Positions 23,259 through 30,015 of a DNA stretch of 31,896 bases are shown here, in pieces (position 1 is the first letter of the stretch; each line of letters opens with the position of its first letter). The position numbers were made by a program, and so were the translations under genes. The notes beneath the pieces are model-generated. The model did no database searches and was not told the origin of the DNA. It was given only the letters and a program-made list of their open reading frames with translations. Source of the DNA: DATGMB01 sp035293845. GTDB taxonomy: Bacteria; Acidobacteriota; Terriglobia; Bryobacterales; Bryobacteraceae. The stretch covers positions 1 to 31,896 of the forward strand of contig DATGMB010000204.1 in the NCBI GenBank assembly GCA_035293845.1, written 5' to 3'.

Positions 23259-23461
23259 TCCCGCTCTCCCTTGAGGGGCTCGAATGCCACCTTACCGTCT
23301 GTGCCGTTCTTGAACCGGCCCAGGCCCGGCAGGGACGCCGTGCGCCCCTGCCGCAGGTTCTGCAGAATCTGCCGTACCACGCGATCGAGGCGGTCGGCCG
23401 CTTCCGCTTCGCTGAGTCCGGCCGAACGCGCCATCCGCTTTGCGATTTCCCGCTTCTTCAT
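23255..23461 (-). CDS. Small arm-less HU/IHF-like protein
   Basis: A 68-residue protein. The pattern MKKREIAKRMARSAGLSEAEA, then DRLDRVVRQILQNLRQG, then GLGRFKNGTDGKVAFEP is the HU order of two helices and a beta hairpin (compare the HU GFGtF motif). Normal HU is about 90 residues with a long beta arm ending in a Pro that kinks DNA; here the arm is cut to about ten residues, so it may pair with another HU-like chain rather than bend DNA. The natural partner is the HU-like N-terminus of the TIR protein that follows (42 positions align without a gap, 10 identical). No Shine-Dalgarno; TAGATT ends 9 nt before the ATG. Upstream, CGGTT-GCC-AACCG (23517-23529) is a small palindrome that could be an operator. 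Confidence 0.75.
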   Translation of the reverse strand: MKKREIAKRMARSAGLSEAEAADRLDRVVRQILQNLRQGRTASLPGLGRFKNGTDGKVAFEPLKGERE

Positions 23462-23623
23462 GGCGGTTCGAATCTAGCAGACCGTCACCGTAATACGCCG
23501 CCCGTGTCCGCGCCATCGGTTGCCAACCGGTTCTGCAAAAGGAACTTCGCCGCCGAAAATATTTTTCGATCCGATGTGAATGGCAGATGAAATGATTTTA
23601 ATTACGGTTTAAGCGATAGTTCA

Positions 23624-23650
23624 TCTGCGGTTCGCTATGATAGCCGCAGA
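23624..23650 (+). promoter_or_regulatory. Nested inverted repeat over the promoter region of the 53-residue protein
   Basis: TCTGCGG (23624-23630) pairs with CCGCAGA (23644-23650); inside lies GCTAT-G-ATAGC (23634-23644). TATGAT (23636-23641), a good -10 match, falls in the inner repeat, so this may be an operator over the promoter or, if transcription starts upstream, a leader hairpin. The surrounding DNA (23540-23690) is distinctly AT-rich for this window. Confidence 0.35.
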
Positions 23651-23696
23651 CGAAAAGATCGTCGTATCTCAAAAGGATCCTTAAAGGAGAAGCGCA

Positions 23697-23858
23697 ATGA
23701 AGAAACTGATGACGCTGATGCTTGCCGTGTCGTTCATGAGCGCCACGGTCGCCACCGTGTTCGCCCAGGACCAGCCCAAGCAGGAAACCCCCAAGAAGGG
23801 CAAAAAGGGCGGCAAGAAGAAGAAGGAAGAGACCCCCAAGAAGGAAGGCAGCCGCTAA
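23697..23858 (+). CDS. 53-residue secreted lysine-rich protein
   Basis: Too short for routine gene lists but well supported: AAAGGAGA lies 7-14 nt before the ATG. The signal peptide MKKLMTLMLAVSFMSATVA-TVFA is cleaved before QDQPKQ, and codon use is clean up to the TAA. The mature 30 residues are mostly Lys, Glu, Gly and Pro with a repeated ETPKK phrase (ETPKKGKKGG and EETPKKEG), so it is strongly basic and probably unstructured. No Cys, no His cluster. I do not recognise the family. It may bind an anionic surface (lipid A, polysaccharide, nucleic acid, phosphate). Its next gene on the same strand is a secreted DUF5666-like protein. Confidence 0.8.
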   Translation: MKKLMTLMLAVSFMSATVATVFAQDQPKQETPKKGKKGGKKKKEETPKKEGSR

Positions 23859-23883
23859 GCTGTTTCCCCAACGTTTATGGGAA

Positions 23884-23907
23884 GCCGCGTAGCACCCGCT
23901 GCGCGGC
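23884..23907 (+). terminator. Hairpin after the small secreted protein gene
   Basis: GCCGCGTAGC (23884-23893) pairs over ten positions (one G-T) with GCTGCGCGGC (23898-23907) around ACCC. A short T-run (GTTTT) follows about eight bases later. A probable terminator or transcript-stabilising hairpin. The rest of the 214-bp gap up to 24072 is pyrimidine-rich on the plus strand and shows no gene. Confidence 0.5.
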
Positions 23908-24072
23908 ATCCCCGTTTTCCCATTGCCCCCTCTCCTCTCCTCCGAAGTTGTAGACCCCGTTTCCTGCCTCGTACCGGACCCCTCTCCGATCCGCTCTGTG
24001 ACCGCTCCTGTAACCTTCCCGGTCCACCCAACGCCCCATTGATATTCGCCTGAACCTCCAACGGGATTACAT

Positions 24073-25233
24073 ATGAAGTCGTTCCATTTCATTCTTTTAG
24101 CCGCGGCCGCGCTCACTGGCGCGGCTTGGGCGCAGACCTCCAGCCATGTCCCCGGGACGGTCGTCTCCGTCGACGCCAAGGCTGGCCAAGTCGTGGTGAA
24201 AACGGATAAGGGCGAGAGCCTCACCTTCACAACGACGGAACGAACCCAAATTCTGCACGCCCTGCCGGGCGTCACCGACGCCAAGCAGTGGACCAAAGTA
24301 ACGGTCGGCGACATCAACTCAGGCGATGAGATCGTCGCGTACTACCGCGGCTCCGTCGATGCGAAACCGCTGCTCGCCACCACGCTGGTCCTACGCACCA
24401 AGGCCGACCTCAATCAGATCGCACAAAAGGAACTGGAAGATTGGAAGAAGCGCGGCTCGACGGGCATCGTTTCGGCGGTCGATCCGGCCGCTAAGACCAT
24501 CACGCTCAAGGCAGGGCAGCGCACTCTTACGGTGCAGTCGGACGAGAAAACCCAATTCAAGCGCTATTCGCTCGATTCTCCCAAGCCGGCGGATGCCAAG
24601 CCGAGCAGCCTGGCCGAGGTGAAGGCCGGGGACCAGGTGAACGTGCTGGGAAACAAGAGCGCGGATGGGAGCACGGTGGCCGCCGAGGTCGTCTACGCGG
24701 GCAGTTTCCGCCAGATTGCTGCGACGATTGTCGCCGTCAACCCCGCCACTAATGAGATCGAAGTGCGCGACCTTGCGGACAAGAGCAAGAAGCCACAGCC
24801 GCTCTTCATCAGGATTACCGCCGACACCACCATGAAAAAGCTGCCCGAACAGATGGCGGCGATGCTGGCCCGCCGTTACCAGGGCGGGCGCGGCGGCGCT
24901 GGAAACGGCGCGGAAGGCCGTGGAGCCGGGCCGGGCGGCGGCATGGGCCGCAATGGATTCGGCGGCGGAGCCGAAGGGCGGGCGATGGGCGGCGGACGGG
25001 GCGGCGATATCGGCGCCATGCTGGACCGTTTGCCCGCGATACCGATCACGGAATTGAAGCCGAAGGACGCCATCATGGTTTCCACCACGATGGGTAGCGA
25101 TCCGAGCAAGGTCACCGCCATCATGCTGCTGGCGGGAGTCGAACCCGTCCTTACCGCGGCTCCCACCGCTACCCGCGACATTATGAGCGGGTGGAACCTG
25201 GGCGGCGGGGGTGGCGGCGGCGAGGGCCAATAA
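24073..25233 (+). CDS. Secreted DUF5666-like repeat protein with Gly-rich C-terminus
   Basis: A 386-residue exported protein. After a signal peptide (core FILLAAAALTGAAWA, residues 6-20) come about three copies of a small beta-barrel (OB-like) unit: GTVVSVDAKAGQVVVKTDKG, GIVSAVDPAAKTITLKAGQR and ATIVAVNPATNEIEVRDLAD, each followed by a segment with D-x-V/I (VTVGDINSGDEIVAYY, LAEVKAGDQVNVLG, LKPKDAIMVSTTMG). This is the layout of DUF5666-type proteins. Residues about 270-314 are a Gly/Arg-rich tract, and the C-terminus ends in a second Gly run. Function is unknown; beta-barrel repeats suggest binding in the periplasm or outside. It is 67 bp upstream of a TonB-dependent receptor on the same strand and likely cotranscribed with it. 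Confidence 0.78.
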   Translation: MKSFHFILLAAAALTGAAWAQTSSHVPGTVVSVDAKAGQVVVKTDKGESLTFTTTERTQILHALPGVTDAKQWTKVTVGDINSGDEIVAYYRGSVDAKPLLATTLVLRTKADLNQIAQKELEDWKKRGSTGIVSAVDPAAKTITLKAGQRTLTVQSDEKTQFKRYSLDSPKPADAKPSSLAEVKAGDQVNVLGNKSADGSTVAAEVVYAGSFRQIAATIVAVNPATNEIEVRDLADKSKKPQPLFIRITADTTMKKLPEQMAAMLARRYQGGRGGAGNGAEGRGAGPGGGMGRNGFGGGAEGRAMGGGRGGDIGAMLDRLPAIPITELKPKDAIMVSTTMGSDPSKVTAIMLLAGVEPVLTAAPTATRDIMSGWNLGGGGGGGEGQ

Positions 25234-25300
25234 CGAGTTATCGGGCCGGGGCGCCCCTGCACGGTCCTTGGAAGCGGGTAGAAAGAAAAGAAGAGGATAC

Positions 25301-28300
25301 ATGTTCAAGCTGGAACGGATTTTCTGTCTTATTTTTGCGGCCGCGTTGGCAGTCTCTGCGGCCTTTGCGCAGGCCGGCACCGGCACCATTAAAGGCGTGC
25401 TGACCGATAATTCCGGCGCTGTGATTCCCGCTGCGGTGATTACGGTCAACGGACCAGGCGGGTTTTCGAAGGGCGTGCAAACCCAGGCGGATGGCAGTTA
25501 CTCGATGGTCGGCCTGGCGCCAGGGCAATACACGATCCACGTGGCCTTTCCCGGTTTCGGCGTGGTCGATAAGCCCGTCACCGTGAACGCCGGCGCCACC
25601 GTGCAGATGCCGATCCAGTTGGTGGTGAGCACGGAAAAGCAGGAAGTGACGGTGCAGGAGCAGGCCGGCCCCATGGTGAGCGTGGAGCCGGATAACAACG
25701 CCACCGCGCTGGTGATCAAGGGCGAAGACCTGCAGGCGCTGCCGGATGATCCCGACGACCTGGCCGATGCGCTGCAGGCGCTGGCCGGTCCGGCAGCCGG
25801 CCCCGGCGGCGGCCAGATCTACATCGACGGCTTCAGCGGCGGCCAGCTTCCACCCAAGGAATCGATCCGCGAGATCCGCGTCAACCAGAATCCTTTCTCC
25901 GCCGAATTCGATCGCCTCGGCTTCGGCCGCATCGAGATCCTGACCAAGCCCGGCTCGGACAAGCTGCGCGGCGCGATCATGTTTAACGACACCGACGCGG
26001 CTCTCGATTCGCGCAATCCCATGGCCAGCAACAAGCCGGATTACCACAACCGGATGTGGAGCGCGAACGTGGGCGGCCCGCTCGGCAAGAAGGCCTCCTA
26101 TTTCTTCGATTTCAACCGGCGGGATATCGACGATAACTCGATCACGCACGCGGTGTATTTCGACCCCACGGCTCTGATCGAGCGCAGCGTCAATACCGCC
26201 ATCACCACCCCCAGCGCTTTCACCAACTTCTCCCCGCGCGTCGACTACCAGTTGAGCACCAACAATACCCTCACGGTGCGGATGGAAGAGCGCTACAACT
26301 CGCACGACAACTTGGGATTCGGCGGAACTTACCTGCCGCCGGGGCTCACCTCCGGGCCGTTCCCCAATGCGCGCGCTTACAACAACAGCGGCAACGGCCA
26401 GAACCTGATGATTACGGAGACCGCGATCCTGAGCCCCAAGGTCGTGAATGAAACCCGCTTCCAGTTCACCCGCAACCACAGCATGACGGAGGGCAACCTG
26501 GTGCCGAGCCTCAACGTTGCCGGAGCGTTCGCCACCGGCGGCAACGGCATGGGCGACACGCACGACCTCTCCCGCCATTTCGAACTGCAAAACTATACCA
26601 ATATCCTGCGCGGCCGCCACACCTTCCGTTTCGGCGTGCGCGTGCGCCGCGAAGGCGACCAGAGCAATCAGCCGAACGGGTTTAATGGCTCGTTCACCTT
26701 CCTCGGCGGGCTGGCGCCCGTGCTCAACGCGCAGAACCAGATCGTCACGGATGCGAACGGCAACCCGGTCACCACCACGCTGACCTCCCTGCAGCAGTAC
26801 GAGCGCAACCTGCAACTGGCCGCGGCCGGTTTGAGCGAGGCACAGATCCAGGCGCTCGGCGGCGGGCCTTCGCGCTTCAGTATCCAGAGCGGCATTTCCT
26901 ACATCAGCATGGTCCGGTGGGACGGCGCGCCATTCATTCAGGATGACTGGCGGATCAAGCCGAATTTCACGCTCAGCCTCGGCCTGCGCTACGAGGTGCA
27001 GACGCTGGTGAGCGATCACCGCGACTGGGCGCCGCGCCTTGGCTTTGCCTGGGCGCCGGGCAGCGCCAAGAACGGCCGGCAGAGGACGGTCATCCGCGGC
27101 GGTTTCGGCATCTTCTACGATCGCATCGGGTTCGGCGATTTCGAGGCCGCCGCGCTGAACAACGGCATCAACCAGTTGCAGTACACGGTTTACAACCCGA
27201 CCTTCTACCCGAATCTTCCGCCGCTTTCCACGCTGAATCCCGGCCAGAATGCGATCTACCGGATCGACCCACGGCTGCGCGCCGATTACAGCATGCAGAC
27301 CGCCATCGGCGTGGAACGGCAACTGCCTCACAACACCACGGTCGCGATCACCTACACGAACAACCGTGCCGAGCACCTGGCGCAGACGGTGCCCGTCAAC
27401 ACGCCGCTGCCCGGCACGTTCAACCCGCTGCTGCCGCTCAGCGCCACCAACGGCGTGTTCCCGTACGGCTATTCGGCGGGCAATATCTGGCAGTACGAAT
27501 CCGGCGCTTACATGCGGATGAGCATCATCATGATGAACTTCAACACGCAGTTCAGCCGCCGGGTGTCACTGTTCGGCAACTACTCCTACAACACGGCCAA
27601 GGACCTGCCCGGCTCGCCGACCGATCCCTACGATTTCGCCCTGGACTACGGCCGGTCGAGCTATGCCCGCAAGAACAACTTCCAGTTGACCGGCTCGGTC
27701 ATCGGCCCGCAGAACATCCGCTTCGCTCCGTTCGTGACGCTGCGCTCCGGCGCACCGTACGATGTGCTGGCCGGCACCGATATCTTCGGCGATACCGAGA
27801 CCAACGTGCGCGCGGGTCTGGCGCCTCCCGGAACCACCTGTGCCGGATTCACCGGTAACAATGTGGTCCGCGCGGGCGATACCGTGTGCTCGCCCTACGG
27901 TGTGTTCACAAGCAATGTGAGCGCCACGAATCTGAGCAACCTGGTGGCCCGCAACTATCTCACGATGCCGGGCCTGTTCTCGATGAACCTGCGCGTCTAC
28001 CGCGTGTTCGGCTTCGGCCCGATCGCCGGCAACCGCGCCCAGCCGGGTGACCGCGGCGGCCCCGGTGGTGGGCCCGGCGGCTTCGGCGGTCCCGGCGGCG
28101 GCCCGGGCGGCGGCCGTGGCGGCCCCGGCGGTCCCGGCGGCGGTATGCGCATGGGCGGCGGCGGCCGCGGCGGTTTCGGCGGCTTCGGGGGCGGCAGCAC
28201 CGAGCACCGCTTCAACGTGACGTTGAGCGCCCAGTTCGAGAATCTCCTGAACCACTTCAACCCCGGTGGTTATCAGGGCGTCATCACCAATCCGTTTTTC

Positions 28301-28411
28301 CTGCAGCCGACCTCGGTCAGCACCGGCTTCGGCGGCGGGCCGGGCGGTGGCGGCGGCGGATCGGCGGCCAACAACCGGCGCGTGACCCTCGGACTTCGTT
28401 TCCAGTTCTGA
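25301..28411 (+). CDS. TonB-dependent receptor with carboxypeptidase-regulatory-like domain and Gly-rich barrel loops
   Basis: A 1036-residue outer-membrane receptor. Signal peptide: MFKLERIFCLIFAAALAVSA-AFA. The CarboxypepD_reg domain (TIKGVLTDNSGAVIPAAVIT, then YSMVGLAPGQYTIHVAFPGF) covers about residues 25-105. The plug follows (QIYIDGFSGGQLPPKESIRE, NPFSAEFDRLGFGRIEIL). The barrel then runs to the final ...RRVTLGLRFQF with a C-terminal Phe. Two Gly-rich insertions near residues 918-966 and in the last 35 residues are unusual. The plug differs clearly from the other receptor in this window, so these are not recent duplicates. AAGAGGA lies 4-10 nt before the ATG; the upstream frame extension overlaps the previous gene. 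Likely imports a substrate handled by the DUF5666-like protein; inferred. Confidence 0.93.
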   Translation: MFKLERIFCLIFAAALAVSAAFAQAGTGTIKGVLTDNSGAVIPAAVITVNGPGGFSKGVQTQADGSYSMVGLAPGQYTIHVAFPGFGVVDKPVTVNAGATVQMPIQLVVSTEKQEVTVQEQAGPMVSVEPDNNATALVIKGEDLQALPDDPDDLADALQALAGPAAGPGGGQIYIDGFSGGQLPPKESIREIRVNQNPFSAEFDRLGFGRIEILTKPGSDKLRGAIMFNDTDAALDSRNPMASNKPDYHNRMWSANVGGPLGKKASYFFDFNRRDIDDNSITHAVYFDPTALIERSVNTAITTPSAFTNFSPRVDYQLSTNNTLTVRMEERYNSHDNLGFGGTYLPPGLTSGPFPNARAYNNSGNGQNLMITETAILSPKVVNETRFQFTRNHSMTEGNLVPSLNVAGAFATGGNGMGDTHDLSRHFELQNYTNILRGRHTFRFGVRVRREGDQSNQPNGFNGSFTFLGGLAPVLNAQNQIVTDANGNPVTTTLTSLQQYERNLQLAAAGLSEAQIQALGGGPSRFSIQSGISYISMVRWDGAPFIQDDWRIKPNFTLSLGLRYEVQTLVSDHRDWAPRLGFAWAPGSAKNGRQRTVIRGGFGIFYDRIGFGDFEAAALNNGINQLQYTVYNPTFYPNLPPLSTLNPGQNAIYRIDPRLRADYSMQTAIGVERQLPHNTTVAITYTNNRAEHLAQTVPVNTPLPGTFNPLLPLSATNGVFPYGYSAGNIWQYESGAYMRMSIIMMNFNTQFSRRVSLFGNYSYNTAKDLPGSPTDPYDFALDYGRSSYARKNNFQLTGSVIGPQNIRFAPFVTLRSGAPYDVLAGTDIFGDTETNVRAGLAPPGTTCAGFTGNNVVRAGDTVCSPYGVFTSNVSATNLSNLVARNYLTMPGLFSMNLRVYRVFGFGPIAGNRAQPGDRGGPGGGPGGFGGPGGGPGGGRGGPGGPGGGMRMGGGGRGGFGGFGGGSTEHRFNVTLSAQFENLLNHFNPGGYQGVITNPFFLQPTSVSTGFGGGPGGGGGGSAANNRRVTLGLRFQF
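28054..28198 (+). repeat. Gly/Pro/Phe-rich low-complexity tract in the receptor gene
   Basis: About 48 codons of GGP, GGG, GGF and GGR units near the end of the beta-barrel, in frame and without stops, with GGC/GGT codons that make the DNA nearly pure GC. It would form a flexible external or periplasmic loop. A similar Gly tract occurs in the upstream DUF5666-like gene (24882-25013). Confidence 0.7.
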
Positions 28412-28417
28412 ACACCG

Positions 28418-28459
28418 GGGATTGGGGCCGGGCGGCAGGAATGCTCCGGCCCCAATCCC
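28418..28459 (+). terminator. Long perfect hairpin after the receptor gene
   Basis: GGGATTGGGGCCGG (28418-28431) and CCGGCCCCAATCCC (28446-28459) form a 14-bp perfect stem with a 14-nt loop, beginning 7 nt after the TGA. No U-run follows, so it may terminate with help or simply protect the 3' end of the mRNA. Confidence 0.55.
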
Positions 28460-28492
28460 ACCCCCAATGATCCTCCACCCCCCTCCCTGTCG

Positions 28493-28498
28493 TACAAT
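28493..28498 (+). promoter_or_regulatory. -10 element of the Rrf2/cysK operon
   Basis: TACAAT ends 6 nt before the TTG start at 28505. Transcription would begin at about the start codon itself, giving a leaderless message; no Shine-Dalgarno is present. Confidence 0.45.
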
Positions 28499-28504
28499 CT
28501 CTGT

Positions 28505-28930
28505 TTGAACATCTCCGTCAAAGGCGAATACGCCTTGCAAGCCATCTTCGATCTCGCGTCGCAGCCGGCGGGCGAGCCGGTCAAGATCGCGGAAATTGCA
28601 CGGCGGCAGCGCATTCCGCAGAAGTTTCTGGAACTGATCCTGGCCAGCCTCAAGCAGGGCGGGTTCGTCGAATCGCGTCGCGGCGCCGAAGGCGGATACC
28701 TGCTGGCTCGTCCTGCGGAGTCGATCACGGTGGGGGACATTCTCCGTTACGTGGAAGGGCCGATGCAAGGCCGCGCCCGCCAGCGGCGGAAAGCCGACAC
28801 GCCCTTTACCGCCATGTGGGACGATGTCGACCGCGCGGTCTCCGCCATTGTCGACCGCACGACTTTTGCCGAGCTCGTGGCGCGCTGGGCCGAGAGACAG
28901 AACCGGTTCGTGCTGAACTGGGAGATTTGA
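28505..28930 (+). CDS. Rrf2-family transcriptional regulator (CymR-like)
   Basis: A 141-residue winged-helix regulator starting with TTG. It opens MNISVKGEYALQAIFDLA, the family signature, then the HTH (KIAEIARRQRIPQKFLELIL, residues 27-46) and the wing (SRRGAEGGYLLARP). There is no cysteine at all, so it does not carry the Fe-S cluster of IscR or NsrR. It belongs with cluster-free members such as CymR, which senses cysteine supply through contact with cysteine synthase. The cysK-like gene begins 1 nt after its stop, matching that model. The likely target is its own operon and other sulfur genes. A TTG in this position is supported because the whole family motif starts there. Confidence 0.88.
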   Translation: MNISVKGEYALQAIFDLASQPAGEPVKIAEIARRQRIPQKFLELILASLKQGGFVESRRGAEGGYLLARPAESITVGDILRYVEGPMQGRARQRRKADTPFTAMWDDVDRAVSAIVDRTTFAELVARWAERQNRFVLNWEI

Positions 28931-28931
28931 G

Positions 28932-29876
28932 TTGGCCGTTTTCGATGACAGCTCGTATAGCCTGGGGCGCACACCGCTGGTCCGCCTGAATCGCGTGGTC
29001 AACGGCGCGCGTGCCGTGGTCCTGGCGAAAGTAGAAGGCCGCAACCCCGCTTTTTCGGTGAAGGACCGCATCGGTGCGTCGATGGTGTGGGACGCCGAGA
29101 AACGCGGCCTCCTCAAACCGGGCAAGGCGCTGATCGAGCCGACCAGCGGCAACACCGGCATTGCGCTGGCCTTCGTGGCCGCGGCACGCGGCTATCCCAT
29201 CACCCTCACCATGCCGGAGATGATGTCGGTGGAGCGGCGACGGGTCCTGGAGTTGCTCGGTGCGAATCTCGTGCTTACGGAGGGCACCGAGGGAATGGGT
29301 GGCGCGATCGCCAAGGCCGAGGAGATCCTCGCTTCCGATCCGGATCGATACGTCATGCTGCAGCAGTTCCGCAATCCCGCGAATCCGGAGATTCACGTGC
29401 GCACCACGGGCCCCGAAATCTGGGACGATACCGGGGGCGCCATCGACGTGCTGGTAGCCGGGGTCGGCACCGGCGGCACGATCAGCGGCGTATCGCGCTA
29501 TCTCAAGAAAGTGCGCGGCCGGCAGATTCTTTCGGTCGCGGTCGAGCCGGCTGCCAGCCCCGTGATTTCGCAGCGGCTGGCGGGCCGCCCGATACGCCCC
29601 GGCCCGCATAAGATTCAGGGCCTCGGCGCTGGCTTTATCCCGGATACGCTGGATCTTTCGATGGTGGACCGCGTCGAGTTGGTCTCGAACGAAGAGGCCA
29701 TCGAGATGGCGCGCCGCCTCTCCCGCGAGGAAGGCATCCTGGCGGGGATCTCCTCGGGAGCGGCTGCGGCAGCGGCGGTCCGCCTCGCCGGCGAACCGGA
29801 GTTTGCGGGCAAAACCATTGTGACCGTGTTTCCGGACCTGGCCGAGCGCTATTTGAGCACAACCCTCTTCGAGTAA
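28932..29876 (+). CDS. cysK: Cysteine synthase (O-acetylserine sulfhydrylase)
   Basis: A 314-residue fold-type II PLP enzyme making L-cysteine from O-acetylserine and sulfide. Motifs: Lys44 in NPAFSVKDRIG (Schiff base), TSGNTG at residues 71-76 (substrate loop), GTGGTISG (phosphate-binding), and GISSGAAAAAAV near the C-terminus. Length is normal. The end (DLAERYLSTTLFE) matches CysK; CysK C-terminal residues are also the contact for partners such as CymR or serine acetyltransferase, whose own tails end in Ile. The TTG start at 28932 has GGAG 8-11 nt upstream, inside the end of the Rrf2 gene; it is coupled to that gene. CysM cannot be fully excluded by eye but the fit to CysK is better. Confidence 0.9.
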   Translation: MAVFDDSSYSLGRTPLVRLNRVVNGARAVVLAKVEGRNPAFSVKDRIGASMVWDAEKRGLLKPGKALIEPTSGNTGIALAFVAAARGYPITLTMPEMMSVERRRVLELLGANLVLTEGTEGMGGAIAKAEEILASDPDRYVMLQQFRNPANPEIHVRTTGPEIWDDTGGAIDVLVAGVGTGGTISGVSRYLKKVRGRQILSVAVEPAASPVISQRLAGRPIRPGPHKIQGLGAGFIPDTLDLSMVDRVELVSNEEAIEMARRLSREEGILAGISSGAAAAAAVRLAGEPEFAGKTIVTVFPDLAERYLSTTLFE

Positions 29877-29898
29877 TCGGAACTCAGTGGGAAGGAGT

Positions 29899-29936
29899 AG
29901 CGGGCGCGTTGGGTGATAGGGGTGAGTGCGCCCGCT
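29899..29936. terminator. Inverted repeat between cysK and the convergent oxidase operon
   Basis: AGCGGGCGC (29899-29907) and GCGCCCGCT (29928-29936) form a 9-bp perfect stem with a 20-nt loop, 23 nt after the cysK stop. There is no T-run. It may act as terminator for either strand. The remaining bases up to 30011 show no gene. Confidence 0.4.
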
Positions 29937-29997
29937 GTCGTAACGGGGATATACCAGAAAGACGCCATTGCGATCGGCCGTGGTTACCCGGCGACTA

Positions 29998-30015
29998 ATA
30001 GCTCTTTCGAGCTAT
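29998..30015 (-). terminator. GAAA-capped hairpin over the stop of the HcnB-like gene
   Basis: On the minus strand ATAGCTC-GAAA-GAGCTAT forms a 7-bp stem with a stable GNRA loop that contains the stop codon (30014-30012). No U-run follows. It may stabilise the 3' end of the message. Confidence 0.35.

Noticed and set aside
25238..27376. A 712-codon minus-strand frame opposite the second TonB receptor
   Set aside because: Shadow of the receptor gene; Val/Arg/His-rich with no recognisable motif.
28054..28198. GGC-rich repetition that could be taken for a repeat array or CRISPR
   Set aside because: Units are irregular, in frame and translated as a Gly-rich loop; there are no constant repeats with unique spacers. 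No CRISPR array was seen anywhere in the window.
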